A DNA stretch of 64,000 nt from Cheilinus undulatus. Its lineage: Eukaryota > Chordata > Actinopteri > Labriformes > Labridae. Below the pieces are notes generated by a model. That model saw only the letters and a program-made list of their open reading frames with translations. It made no database searches and was not told the origin of the DNA. The DNA lies in contig NC_054885.1 in NCBI RefSeq assembly GCF_018320785.1, positions 10,786,421-10,850,420 on the forward strand. The letters run 5' to 3'. Position 1 is the first letter of the stretch; each line of letters opens with the position of its first letter. This document shows, one piece after another, positions 47,610 to 59,600 of the stretch. Position numbers and translations under genes: made by a program.

Positions 47610-50600
47610 GTGAGAGAGCTTTAAAACCTACTGCTGTTTGCGTGGATGTGTGGATGTGAAGGGGGGTCCTCTGTGTTGTCGTTGCTGCGCGAGCCCCGTG
47701 ACTGCTTCTCACCGCAAAAATAGACCCTCGGAAATCCAGCCATAATTGATACAGGCAGTGGGGACGTTCTGTTTCAAACGAGGGTGTTTTAAGTAAAAAT
47801 GAAGCATTCAGGGTGTAACCAGGGCCTGGTAGCTGTCTTACACCATGACCAATGAAACTGAGCCCACTACAGACGTTTTAACAGGAGAAACCCTCTTATT
47901 CTGCTTTAAAATGCTGCTTTATTTTAAACCAGCACGGATGTGTACTGGACTAGGCCTGGACTGATAGAAAACATCAACACAAATACAGCTTATTCATTCC
48001 CCAGCCTTCATCCCTCTCATTCATCATGTTATTATTTCATATCTGACATTTTACAGTGTAATTCAACACTCACACCTTCTCCGTTTATATCACACTGACC
48101 ATTTTCAGCCAATGATTTTGCTGATTTACCCTAAACGGTCGTCGTCCGTCATCCCACCCATGATTGGTCCGTGATCATCATTACGCACGCGGGCAGGGCC
48201 ACGGAGACGCGTCGTGCCCTGACGTTTGATGTAACGCATCACCTTTGGGTGACACGCAGAAGGTCTCCTCTAGCAGTGCGGAAGAGGAGCAGCCTATTCA
48301 TGTGAACGGAGGATGCTTCAAAATGAAATGTTTGGGTGCCAGAAACTTGGCATCAAGATGAGCCAAAGAGGAAAAAACATTTTGGCACATGCCATGTCTC
48401 TGTACATGAACAAATGCCTCTCTTTTTATTTATTTCAAATGATTAGATAGTCTACTGTGGACTTTCAGCACTAAAAACTGATGTATCCTATAAGATATAA
48501 TCAAAATTATCTCGTTTGTACGGAGGCCCTAAGCAGGCATGCACATTTATTTTTCTTACTGTTTTACCCTTGATAATGAGTAAATTTTTCTTCCGTTTTA
48601 ACACTAGTTTTTATGAAGCCCAGGAGGTGACATGAACATGTTTGTTTTTATACGCACGTGCGATTTAGTATCCCGCACATGTGATTTAGTATCTCGCACG
48701 TGTGATTTAGTATCTTGTACATGCATTTTATTATCTCGCGCATGCATTTTATTCATATCTTGTACATGCGTGTGATTTCTCAGTATCACGTGTGCGCGTT
48801 TTATTCTGAGATACTGAGAAATCGCACACGTGAGATATGAATAAAACGCACGCGTGAGATGATAAAGCAGACATATGAGATACTGAATCACATGTGCAAG
48901 ATACTAAATCGCACGTATGAGACACTAAATCAAACATATGAGATACTAAATCACACGTATGAGATACTAAATCACACGTACGAGACACAAAATCACACGT
49001 ACAAGATACTAAATCACACGTACGAGATACTAAATCACATGTACGAGATACTAAATCACACAACAAGATACTAAATCACACGTACAAGATAGTAAATCAC
49101 ACATACGAGACACTAAATCACATGTACGAGACACTAAATCACACATACGAGACACTAAATCACACATACGAGATACTAAATCACACGTACTAGATACTAA
49201 ATCGCACATGCGTATTAAAAAAACGTTCATGTCACCTCCCGGGCTCTGTAAGTTTTCCCTTGATTATGGAAAAAAAAAGACAGAGTAAAATATAATGTCT
49301 GGATTTATGTTTATGGATTTATGAACTCAGATGACTTTCTTCTTGGATTCAGTAACCCAACATGTTCAGTTTGCAATCCAAATAATCCACCAACAGTGTT
49401 GGGGGTAACGCATTACAAAGTAATCTGAGTTCTCAGATTACTTTTTTGTTGTAACAAATAACGTAACGCGTTAGCTTTAAGCTGTAAAGGTTTTCCTGTC
49501 TGTTAGCGGTGTTCTCAGGCTGCAGACATACAGATTATGGGCTGTAAATTATGCTGTACATTGGCATTAGAGTCTGCACATTCAAATGCAGACGTACGGT
49601 TGTTTTTACAACCAACGCGTGGAACGAGTGGCTAAAGGGTTTTAATATTTAGTAACGCAAATGACTCTAATACGTTAGTTTTTCAAGTAGGTAACGCAGT
49701 AACGTAACAAATTACTTTTCTCAGTATGTAACGCAGTAATCTAACGAATTAGTTTCAAAAGTAACGCTCCCCAACACTGTCCACTAAGTGGTTACCTTTT
49801 TAGAAGTTGCTAATTTCTCCTCCTTTTTAGTTACCTTGCAAAGCTGCCAGACTCCCCGTCTGTCATCAGGCAACTCCATTATGCAAAGCTCCCATCTGCA
49901 ACTTGTGCCACATCTAAACACAGTTTGGACCAACCAGTGTCATTTAAGGAGAATGAGGCGGGGTTTCGTTGTGCTGGAAGCGTACTGTAATGGGTGCCTT
50001 CTGTGTAGTGGTTAGCTTGGATGTAGCTATACTATATCAGCAGTTTCATTAGAACTGGACTACATGCAAAACTTCTGCTGACCTGCTGACATGAGTTTGC
50101 AATTTGGGGGGGTGTTATGGTGAAAGCCCCTCCTGGCAGAGAAGATGTTTTTGCACATCTCCCTACAGCTCAGGTTAGTTCCACCTACAACCTCATTTTG
50201 TCTTTTCGCTCTGATTGGTCCGTCATAAATGTAACAGACAGAATGTTCGACCAATCACCTTTCAAACAGTGTTAATTTTGTCCACTAAACAAAAAATGTC
50301 TGTTCACAGCCTTTTTTTTTAAGTCCTGCCCTTCTCAAACAGTTGTATGAAATAGAAATATATCCATTTAATGAGATATGAAACAGTCTATCTGGTGTGT
50401 GTAGTTTTAAAAATTGAAAAAAATGAAAGCCCCAAAGCACGTGCACAGTTTCTGTTTCTCTCTAACTTCTTTGCAGGTATCTGTGTACCAGCAGAAAGTA
50501 GATTGACACCCCTGTCGGTTAGCTATAGCTTACCATAGCTGTTGGTTAGTTGTGGCCAACTATAGCTGTCGGTTAGCTATAGCTAACTGACAGCTATAGT

Positions 50601-53600
50601 TAGCTATAGCTAACTATAGCTGTTGGTTAGCTATAGCTAACTCCACCAGCAAGATGTTAAAGAACAGCATTCACTTTGTGGAAATATCCTCATTATGTTC
50701 AGTTTTTTGACAGGAACAACATGATTGGACTCAAGTTTAAAAACCCATGATTTATTATTTTCACTGAAACAACTGTATCTGTGTGCAACATGCTGCACAA
50801 TTCTTGCAAAAAAAAAAAAAAAAATCATGGCAGCATGCAGGTTGATATCAATCAGAATCAGCTTATGCAACAAGGAATTTGACCCTGGTTAACTTTGCTC
50901 TCAATGTACAGGAATTAAACATTAAAAAATCAAAATTAAATAAAACTGAAATAAAGTGTAAAAACGGAAAGATTTAAATATGTACAAGCTCTTGTTAGGT
51001 ATTATCTCTAGTATATACAAGTCTGTTTGTACTAATGGTATGGTTGCAGGATGTGCTAGGTGTGCAAGAATGCTGACTAGACATGATCAGGGTGTAAAAC
51101 ATGCAAGAATGTGGGCAGATTTACACCAGGTAAATAATGCCGCTCATAACTAGTGCAAATGTACATATGAGGTAAGGCATTTTATCGTGGGGAGTTTTCT
51201 TACAGTAGTCAAGTTACAGTAAAGCAGTAAAGAGATATTTTACATCAAACAGGGCATCAAATGTATTTCATGTCAAGATAAAAAGAGAGTATTATTATTA
51301 TTATTGATGCATATATGACCATAAAACTTCCAACAGAACCTTTACTCAGGACATGCGTCAGCTCGAATAAAAGCTAGGAAAGATTGAATATTCAATATTT
51401 CTCAGATAGATGTTGAAGGCCATTTTATATCACTACTTTCCCCCAACTCCTAAAGTAGGATTGGTAATTTTATGTAATGTAAAAGGATAATATTGATCTA
51501 GTAAAGTGCAGCTTCAGTGCTCTAGCTGGGAGTTTGTTTGTTTTTTTCAAATCAAGAGATTTTCCAAGTTTGTGTCAGACTTTGACAATAAAATGAAATG
51601 AAAACACTCCAGGAGAGTTATGTTATCTTAAAATTGTAGAACAATACAGGAAATATATTTAAAAGTACTTGCTGTAAAGAAACAAGGTTGTCACAATAGA
51701 CAGTACTTATCTGATTTATGATCGATAGGATCAAAAAGCAGAAAAGCTTTAAAAATATATGTGAACCAGTGAGTAATCTAGATATGAGCGAGTCCAGGAA
51801 AAACTGCAAGAATACACCTGCACACTGTCTAAAATGCACAAATAAATTGACAGCATGAAGGAGTTTGCTTACAATTTTTTGTCTATTTGGGCAAACTATG
51901 GAAACTCCAAGAAGACAAACATTCAAGCTACTCAATTTTTTTGGATCATTTCTAATAGTTTTCTGAAGCTATGACTTTTTAAGTATCAGGATAGCAACAG
52001 TGCTTTTCTCATGATATGGAATTTATTTTAGGAAAACCGGTATTGCTATCCTGAGATAATGGGATAAAATCTATAGATGTATATCCTCTGAGGGCTTCCA
52101 TGCAGCTCTACAGAGAGTATAGAAAGCATTAAATCCATGCAAAAAAGTTGATATGCAACGTCTTTCTCTAAATAATATGACATGCTTCTGTTTTGATCTC
52201 CCCTATTTCCAGAGCTGTTTCCCTAATCAACTATACATTTATCTATGTATATAGGGCATAAATAGTGCCTGAATTGGTACTTTTTAGAGAATTAAAAGGC
52301 TGCCAAGAATCAGGGAGAGAATAAAAGCTGTCTGGGTATCAAAGATGATTCACAGAAATATCTTTACAACATGCCAGTCAGAATAGACTAAGAAAAGGAA
52401 AATTCTGTGATTTCATAGTGTGTATCCATGAGCTACCAGACAAAAATGCAGAAATACAGACGAAAAGAATACAGAGTACAACAGAAGATTTTTTTATGTG
52501 AGCACTCGAGCAGTGGTGTAGTGAGGGTGTATGCAGATATAGAGCGTATACCCAATTATTTTATTGTATTCATAGAGCAGTGATCATCAATTGGAGGCCC
52601 GGGGGCCACAACAGGCCCTCCATGGCTTCCCATCCAGCCCTCGGAGGATCATTAAAATCAGAAAATTTGACAAGGAAAAGATATGGCCTGCTATTGTTGA
52701 GCATTGTTGTTTGAGAGTGCAATTTTTCTTTCTGAGAATCTACACTAAAGCTCTGTTTCCTGCATGTGTGTTTGACCATCAAGAGGGCTCTAGAAATATG
52801 TAAGTAAAATACCTCAATCGCCCCCTTGTGGCTGGCTTCAGTATAGGTGACAGGTATATAAGAGGTGTTAAGTAGACATGTCCATTTATTTTGAAAAGAA
52901 CTAATATTTTTACAAGAATATGTTAATTCAAGCAAAATACTGAATTTAGTTTAATTTCAATGTCCAGCCCCCACAGCATCTGTCAAGAAAAAGCTAGCCC
53001 CTGTGTGAATTGAGTTGATGACCCCTGTCATAGAGTTTACCCACTTATAAATACAGTAATGGTAACAAACACACCACTCACAGACCTGCAAGTTGTCCAC
53101 TGTGTTTTCTGTGGTGTGCCACTCATTCAATTCTTCAAATTCCAGCTCTGAATGAAACAGCAAGAGTTGATAATGTAACTAGGGCATATCAACCTCATAA
53201 AAACAAAGAAAGCATCAACACTGAGCTCTGTAGTATGAATGAGATGGTCCAAACTTTGTTTGGTCATCAGTGTCAACTCCTCCACGGACCAAAACATGCT
53301 ACTCTGAGACAAAATAGGCACCAGTAACACGTGACTTCATGGGAAATTTGCCCATGAGTCTGTAACAGCAAAGACTTTATGGGGCATGGATGGCCTAGTG
53401 GTTTAAGGCGCGCCCCATGTACACAGACGGCCTGGGTTCATGTCCGCATGTCTTTCCCCAGCTCTCATCCCTGTTTCCGATTTTGTCCTATACTCTATCA
53501 ACATACTTGTCTTCCCTCATCTATCTGCAACAAACTGCTCTCAAAGTTGTTGATAACCATTGATGGTGGCTTTTTCTCCAGCTCCTGCTTCAAAGATGCC

Positions 53601-56600
53601 TTCTTTTCTATAAAATGTATTGGGAGCAAATTTCTAGTCATCAGTTTCATTATTAGAAGGCTAATCTTCCCCACTCTGGTCTCCTTGTGAACAATCTGTG
53701 CTATCTGGTGCTAACAGGGCTAACTCTTTGTTTGTTTGTTTGCATACAGGCCATATAAAAGTACATAAACATTGTCCAAATAATGCCGTTAATACATACT
53801 CGACTACCTGTACCCACCCCTCGTGCTGAGCTGAGTTAACTGGCTTCTTTTTAGCCGAAGGCTGGTGTGTGAACCAGTGCTGTAAAGCTGTATGCATGCA
53901 GAGAACTTCAGCCTGCTGTTGAAGTTTCATAGTGCCTAAACCAGGCAACTGGGGCTCTCTGTGGATATGATATTGATGCCATTCTTCGTGTTGAAAGTTA
54001 TCGTGCTATTAGATCAACATTTAAACTACCAATTTAAGATGGAATAGTTTCATATTGATGCTCTAGATAAATAAAGCTAATGAAAAAGTGCAGTGAAAGT
54101 GACTAGACTACTCGACTAGCTCATTTAGACTTGAGCGTTTTGCTTTACATCGATAAAGTAATTCTCTAAAAAGCATGCACAAATAGAGCTTTGATCCAAA
54201 TGTAGCAAAAGCACCTTCATGTTTATGTGCTCAGATTATACCCACACATGATCAGTTTGAACTGTGGAGCTGACATTATCCCAACGTTGGTCTCTCCACC
54301 ATCATATGACCCGCACCCCCATGTGTAGGTCCACGTTTGTGTGAGTGTGCGTATCACATGGCCCTATTCTGCCATCGAGTGTTAGTCAGCTGACGAGGTT
54401 CAACAGGCCTGTGCAGATCATGAAAAAGGAAGAAAAAACAGAGAAATCAGCACAGATCAGACCTAAAGAAGGCTGTTATTCATAAAAATGGGAAAACAGG
54501 ATCATTAATAGCATGGGCTAAAGCAGCCGTCCTCTTGTAGCATACGTACATCGCCTCAGGACTGTGTGATTCTTGAGGGGAAGTGAAGCATCCACCTCCA
54601 CAATCAGTCACAGAGAAAGAGAGGAAATTAGGTTAATGCTTCTGCTCACAGAGGCGCTCTCGAGTAGTCCTGATGCATTCGGTTTCTAGTAAGCCTGGGA
54701 AAATGTTTGATTGTTTGTTTGTGCTATAATATGAATATTCATGTCTGTTTTTTCTTCTTATCTCCTCTCCTAAAGATATTCTCTCTGGTGGTCTTCGCCT
54801 CCATCGTGAACGAAGGTTACGTTAACTTCGGCAGCGAGCGCCTCCACTGCGTCTTCAACCAGAATGCAGATGCATGCAACTACGGCGTGTTCATGGGCCT
54901 GGTGGGCCTGCTGGCGTGCTCCTTCTTCTTCCTGCTCGACTACAAGTTCTCGTCCATCAGCTCCGTCAAAGACAGAAAGAAGGCCATCATGCTGGAGATC
55001 GGCTTCTCGGGTGAGGAGGCATATGTGTTCAGGAAGTTCACTGGAAAACATCTGCTCTTTTTATGTTTTGGAGGCCATTTTCACACATGAAATCTCCCTG
55101 ATTTAGTTGTTCTGATAAGCACATTGCTGTGGGAGACTATCTCTATTGAACAGAGGGGTTAGGGCTAGGCATGAAGAGGCGGGACATGATGCTGTACAGT
55201 CTATGGTAGAGTCCCGAATGGAGGTTATGTGCAGGTTAAACAAATTCAGTTGTTTGCATTCACACATGCAGCTAGCTTTAAAAATGTCAGGACATTTTCA
55301 GGAGTTTTGTCACAAATGCCCAAAGAATTAGCTTATAATTGCCAGTAATTGACAAGAGTGGGTCTTAAATCAAAATATAAATACTGTATTAACATCATCA
55401 TCCTGACTTCTTCATACAATCCAAATTCCAAAAAAGTTGGGGTGCTGTGTAAAACGTAAAGAAAACAGAATGCAGTGACTTGTAAATCTCATAAGCTGAT
55501 ATTTTATTTACAACAACATAAACATGTTGCTCTAAAATCTCTATATACTTTTCTGCATTGATAGCGTCTTTCCAGATGTGTAAGCAGTCCATGCCATAGG
55601 CACTAATGCAACCCCAGAGATGCAGGCATTGCACTGATAGCAAGCTGGATGGCTGAGGCCCCAGGGCACAGCATCTGGGGTATTCAAAAATAATATCAGA
55701 TTTTGATTCATGTGACCACAGAACAGTTTTCCATTTTGCCTCAGTCCATTTTAAATTAGCTTTTGCCTAAAGGATGTGGCTGCATTTCTGCATCATGTTC
55801 ATATATGGTTAGTGGTACCTATGAAAAACACTTGGAGGAGCATTTTGCAACTAATTAGGTTAATTGACAACAGGTTAGTAATATGACTGGATATAAAGGT
55901 TCACCAATCTGTAAAACTAATTTGAAAAATGAATGTAAAAATGCAAAGACTTTGAATATCCAACCATCTACAGTACATAATATCTTTAAAAGATTAAGAA
56001 CATCTGGTGAAATCTCTGTGTGCAAGGGAAAGGCCAAAGGTCAGCATCAGATGCTTATGATCTTCTGGCTCTCAGCCAGAGAAAACAGCATGATTCTGTT
56101 CTGGAAGTCACTGCACGGGCTTAAGGACACTTCCAGAAATCATTGCCTGTAAACACAGTTTGCTGTGACATACACATATGCAAGTTAAAGCTGTATCATG
56201 CAAAGAAAAAGCCATGTCTGAACACGATCCAGAAAAGCTGTCTTCCTCTCTGAGTTGGGCTCATTTAAAATGGACTGAGGCAAAATGGAAAACTGTTCTG
56301 TGGTCAGATTAATCAAAATTTGAAATTTCATTTGGAAACCAAAAGAGTGTCCTGCTGACTACAAAGAATAGGGACAATCCAGTTTGTTATCAGTGCACAG
56401 TTCAAAAGCCTGATAGTATGGGGCTGCATTAGTGCCTAAAGCATGGGCTGCTTACACATCTGGAAAGGCAGTATCAATGCTGAAATGTGTATAGAGGTTT
56501 TAGAGCAACAACTTCTAGAATCCTCCACCAAACAAGAATGGGACAACATTCCTCTCCCAAAACTCCAACTACTGGTCCCCTCACTTCTGAGATGTTTACA

Positions 56601-59600
56601 GACTGTTGTTGAAAGAAGGGATGCTGCACAATAGTAAACATGGCACTGTCCCTACTTTTTTGAGACGTGTTGCTGCCACTAAATTCAAAATGAATTATTA
56701 TTTACCCTGAAATGGTAAAGTGTCTCAGCTTCAACATCTGATATGTTGTTTATGTTCTATTGAGAATGAAACATGGGCTTATGAGATGTGCAAATCATTG
56801 CAACGCCCAAACTTTTTTGGTACTTGGGTTGCACATTAACTTAATTGGTTGTGCTTTATATTAAAAGTGTAGGTCCATTTGAATTTTATCAGTGAAATCA
56901 CTAAAAATTTTTGACTCAATGTATGAAATGTAGAGAGCTTAAATCATCCATATTTTCAGTGTTTCACACACAACCAGGTTGTCACTGTTTTAATTGGTTG
57001 GTGTGTGATGTCATAGGTCATAGGTCAACCAGAAGAAGGTCTAATAGTAACTGAAAAGAGACATTTTACCACCCACTTCCCTCTGTCAATAAATTGATTC
57101 TCCTCCAGTGCATGCATAATGACTAAACACCGTGGTCCAATGAAATGGCCTTATTGAGCTATCGCTGTAGCCGTAGCTAACTGTGCATGTGAGCCGACTG
57201 AGTGTCCTTATGAATGTTTGATTAAAAAGAATTATTCCAATAGCCGGGCTTCCCCAAAATATTACTACAAGGCTCACGTCTTTGTTCCTGACAGCTGCTT
57301 TCTCGCACCACGAAACATCAGGGGAACTGAGACCTGTTGTTTACATTAAAAGGTATTAGAGAACTGAGAGTATTTTGAATGTCTAAAAGGAACAAAGAAC
57401 TGCTTCAGTGGGACAGGAATTGAGAATTCACCTGCAGTTCAAGCTGTTTCAAAGTAAGACTGGAAATTACCTTTCTTTTTGTTCTAAAAATGGCCTCTTA
57501 TTTTGCCGCTTCTTTTGCAGGTTTCTGGACTTTCCTGTACTTTGTAAGTTTCTGCTTCCTGGCCAATCAGTGGTCTCGGACTTCATCTGATGATCTACCG
57601 CTCAACCAGGGGGCAGATGCAGCCAGGGCAGCCATCACCTTCTCTTTCTTCTCAATAATCACCTGGGTAAGAGCTACAACAATGCAGCATGAGTAGTTAG
57701 TATCTTCTTTATCGGTTATGTAGCCATTTAAGCGGTACTGGACCAACTTATTTGATAGTTCCCTATCAGCATAGACAGGGTTGTCATGGCCTGGCTGTGT
57801 GAAACTGCTGTGACATCCAAGACGAAAACAATGGAGGACATTGAGGTGATCGAAAATAAGGAACTTTAGGGATATTAGTGACAGTAACTTAACCATAAAA
57901 AAGGAACTTGTTATGGATTGAAAAGGAAAAAAAGGAACAGTATAAAGGTAAATCCCTGATAACACAAGGTCTAGATGACAACTACAAAGGACCACAAAAC
58001 ACATTTCCACTACTCTATTCTTCAGTTGATTTTTCAGGTGAATGAGGCCTAAAGTAAGTGTTCAGAGGTATTTCTGTCAAGAAATTAGATGGGCCGAGTT
58101 TTTGCAGATGTAGCTATTTGTTGTTTTAGTAAGTGCTTCTCCTTATTATCACATTAATGTAGTCAAAGAATAGCAGATCAGTGCTGGTCTCGACCGATCT
58201 TGATGGAAAATCCTAAGCTCAGCCAGTCCAAGATCGAGATAAGACCAAGACATTCAAAATGTGATCTTGAGACCGGTCTTAAGACCAAGACGTTCTGGAG
58301 TACTATGACACTACTAAACACTTCCACTTTCTAGTAGTATCACTTAGACTTGACTGTGTAATATCCATCAGGGATGAAATTTCACTAACAGTCTTACTGT
58401 AAAGGTGACATCCATCACAGTAAAGTCACTGGCTCTTCAGAACCCATTTGTTTCACAAATGTTTGGAAATGGAGACTGCATGGCTAGGTCCTTGATTTTA
58501 TACACCTGTGGCAACAGGTGTTATTAATTGGCAAAACACTGATGTAAACCTTCCCTGCCATTTTCTAGAAAAAAAAGTTGCTTTTAATCATTTCTTTTCT
58601 GTAGGATTTCAGAGAATACACGATGAATTGAATTAAAACATTATATTATCTAACGCAGGGTAGATTATAACACAATAGCCTCCTGGGCAATGATGCGTGA
58701 AAGGCAACCCATTACTTTGTTGTAAAAAACACAACTATGTAAAATATCACCAGAAACCATCAAAAGAAAAAGCTTTAAATGAATAATGGTGACTGAAAAA
58801 TGTTAAGGTCTTCCCTATGTTTGACTGAGCAAAAGAGAAAAGTTAACACTAAACAGGCATTAGAGGCCTCCTGACCACTGTGGCCTCTACATCTGATCAG
58901 GTCGTCTGATAATCCATCCATGACCTCAGCTTCTGGCAGCAATCCATTACTGACAGATTTGATGTGAGACAATGGTAATGCATCATGCTGAGTATGTTTA
59001 CTTTCAGTTATTGTGGATTGTTAGCAGAGAGGACACTTTTATTGTGTCCTAAGAAGAACAGGATCCTGTGTCTTGCGCAGAAACCCCACACTATCATTGG
59101 TTTTCAGTTCTAAATGAAATAGCTGCTTTATTCTGTGACCACAATTTCTTTAGCGTTGTGTCAACAACTCCTGTGGCTTGGTCACCAAATTTGGGCACTT
59201 AGTCTCATTCCTCTTGTTCTCTTTTTCAGCTAAGTAAAAGGGGTGCTGCTCGTGTGGCAGCCCCGCAGTTCTCCCGCTCCTGTCCTCCCCCTGTTATGTG
59301 TCAATGTCTTTTTTATGTTTCTTGGACGGGATGTAACTGAAAGGCAATTTCCCCCCCGGGGGATCAATAAAGGATTGGTTGATTGATTGATTGACTGATT
59401 AAAATGCCAGAGTTTACATGACTTTATGCTGTTATTAGCTTGCACCTATTTGCAAATTATCTACTGTGACCATGAGGCATCATCAGGACCAATCAAAGGA
59501 ATCCAACCTTTGAATCGTAGTAGTCCAAACTGGGTGTCTGAGTGACAGAAACAAGACACACAGAGCTGAGAACAACAAACCATGAGGAAGATGCAATGTT

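Larger units (their letters stand above)
47610..54775 (+). other. SYNGR3 intron 1 (7.2 kb)
   Basis: GT-AG intron. It contains the palindromic 21-bp array (48617-49245), a hAT MITE (49394-49779), a dispersed repeat (49800-50400), a palindromic short-unit array (50514-50642), a hAT element (52578-53027) and a SINE (53380). An ATT microsatellite lies at about 51291-51305. No other exon is recognised. Confidence 0.8.

Noticed and set aside
48749-49074. Long open frames with seven-residue peptide repeats (both strands)
   Set aside because: They follow from the 21-bp period of the minisatellite; there is no start context, splice signal or family match.
48617-49245. CRISPR-like regular repeats
   Set aside because: Repeats are contiguous without unique spacers, inverted between arms, and the genome is a fish.
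54770-55051. 93-codon frame opposite SYNGR3 exon 2
   Set aside because: Shadow of the GC-rich coding exon; the plus strand is clearly synaptogyrin.
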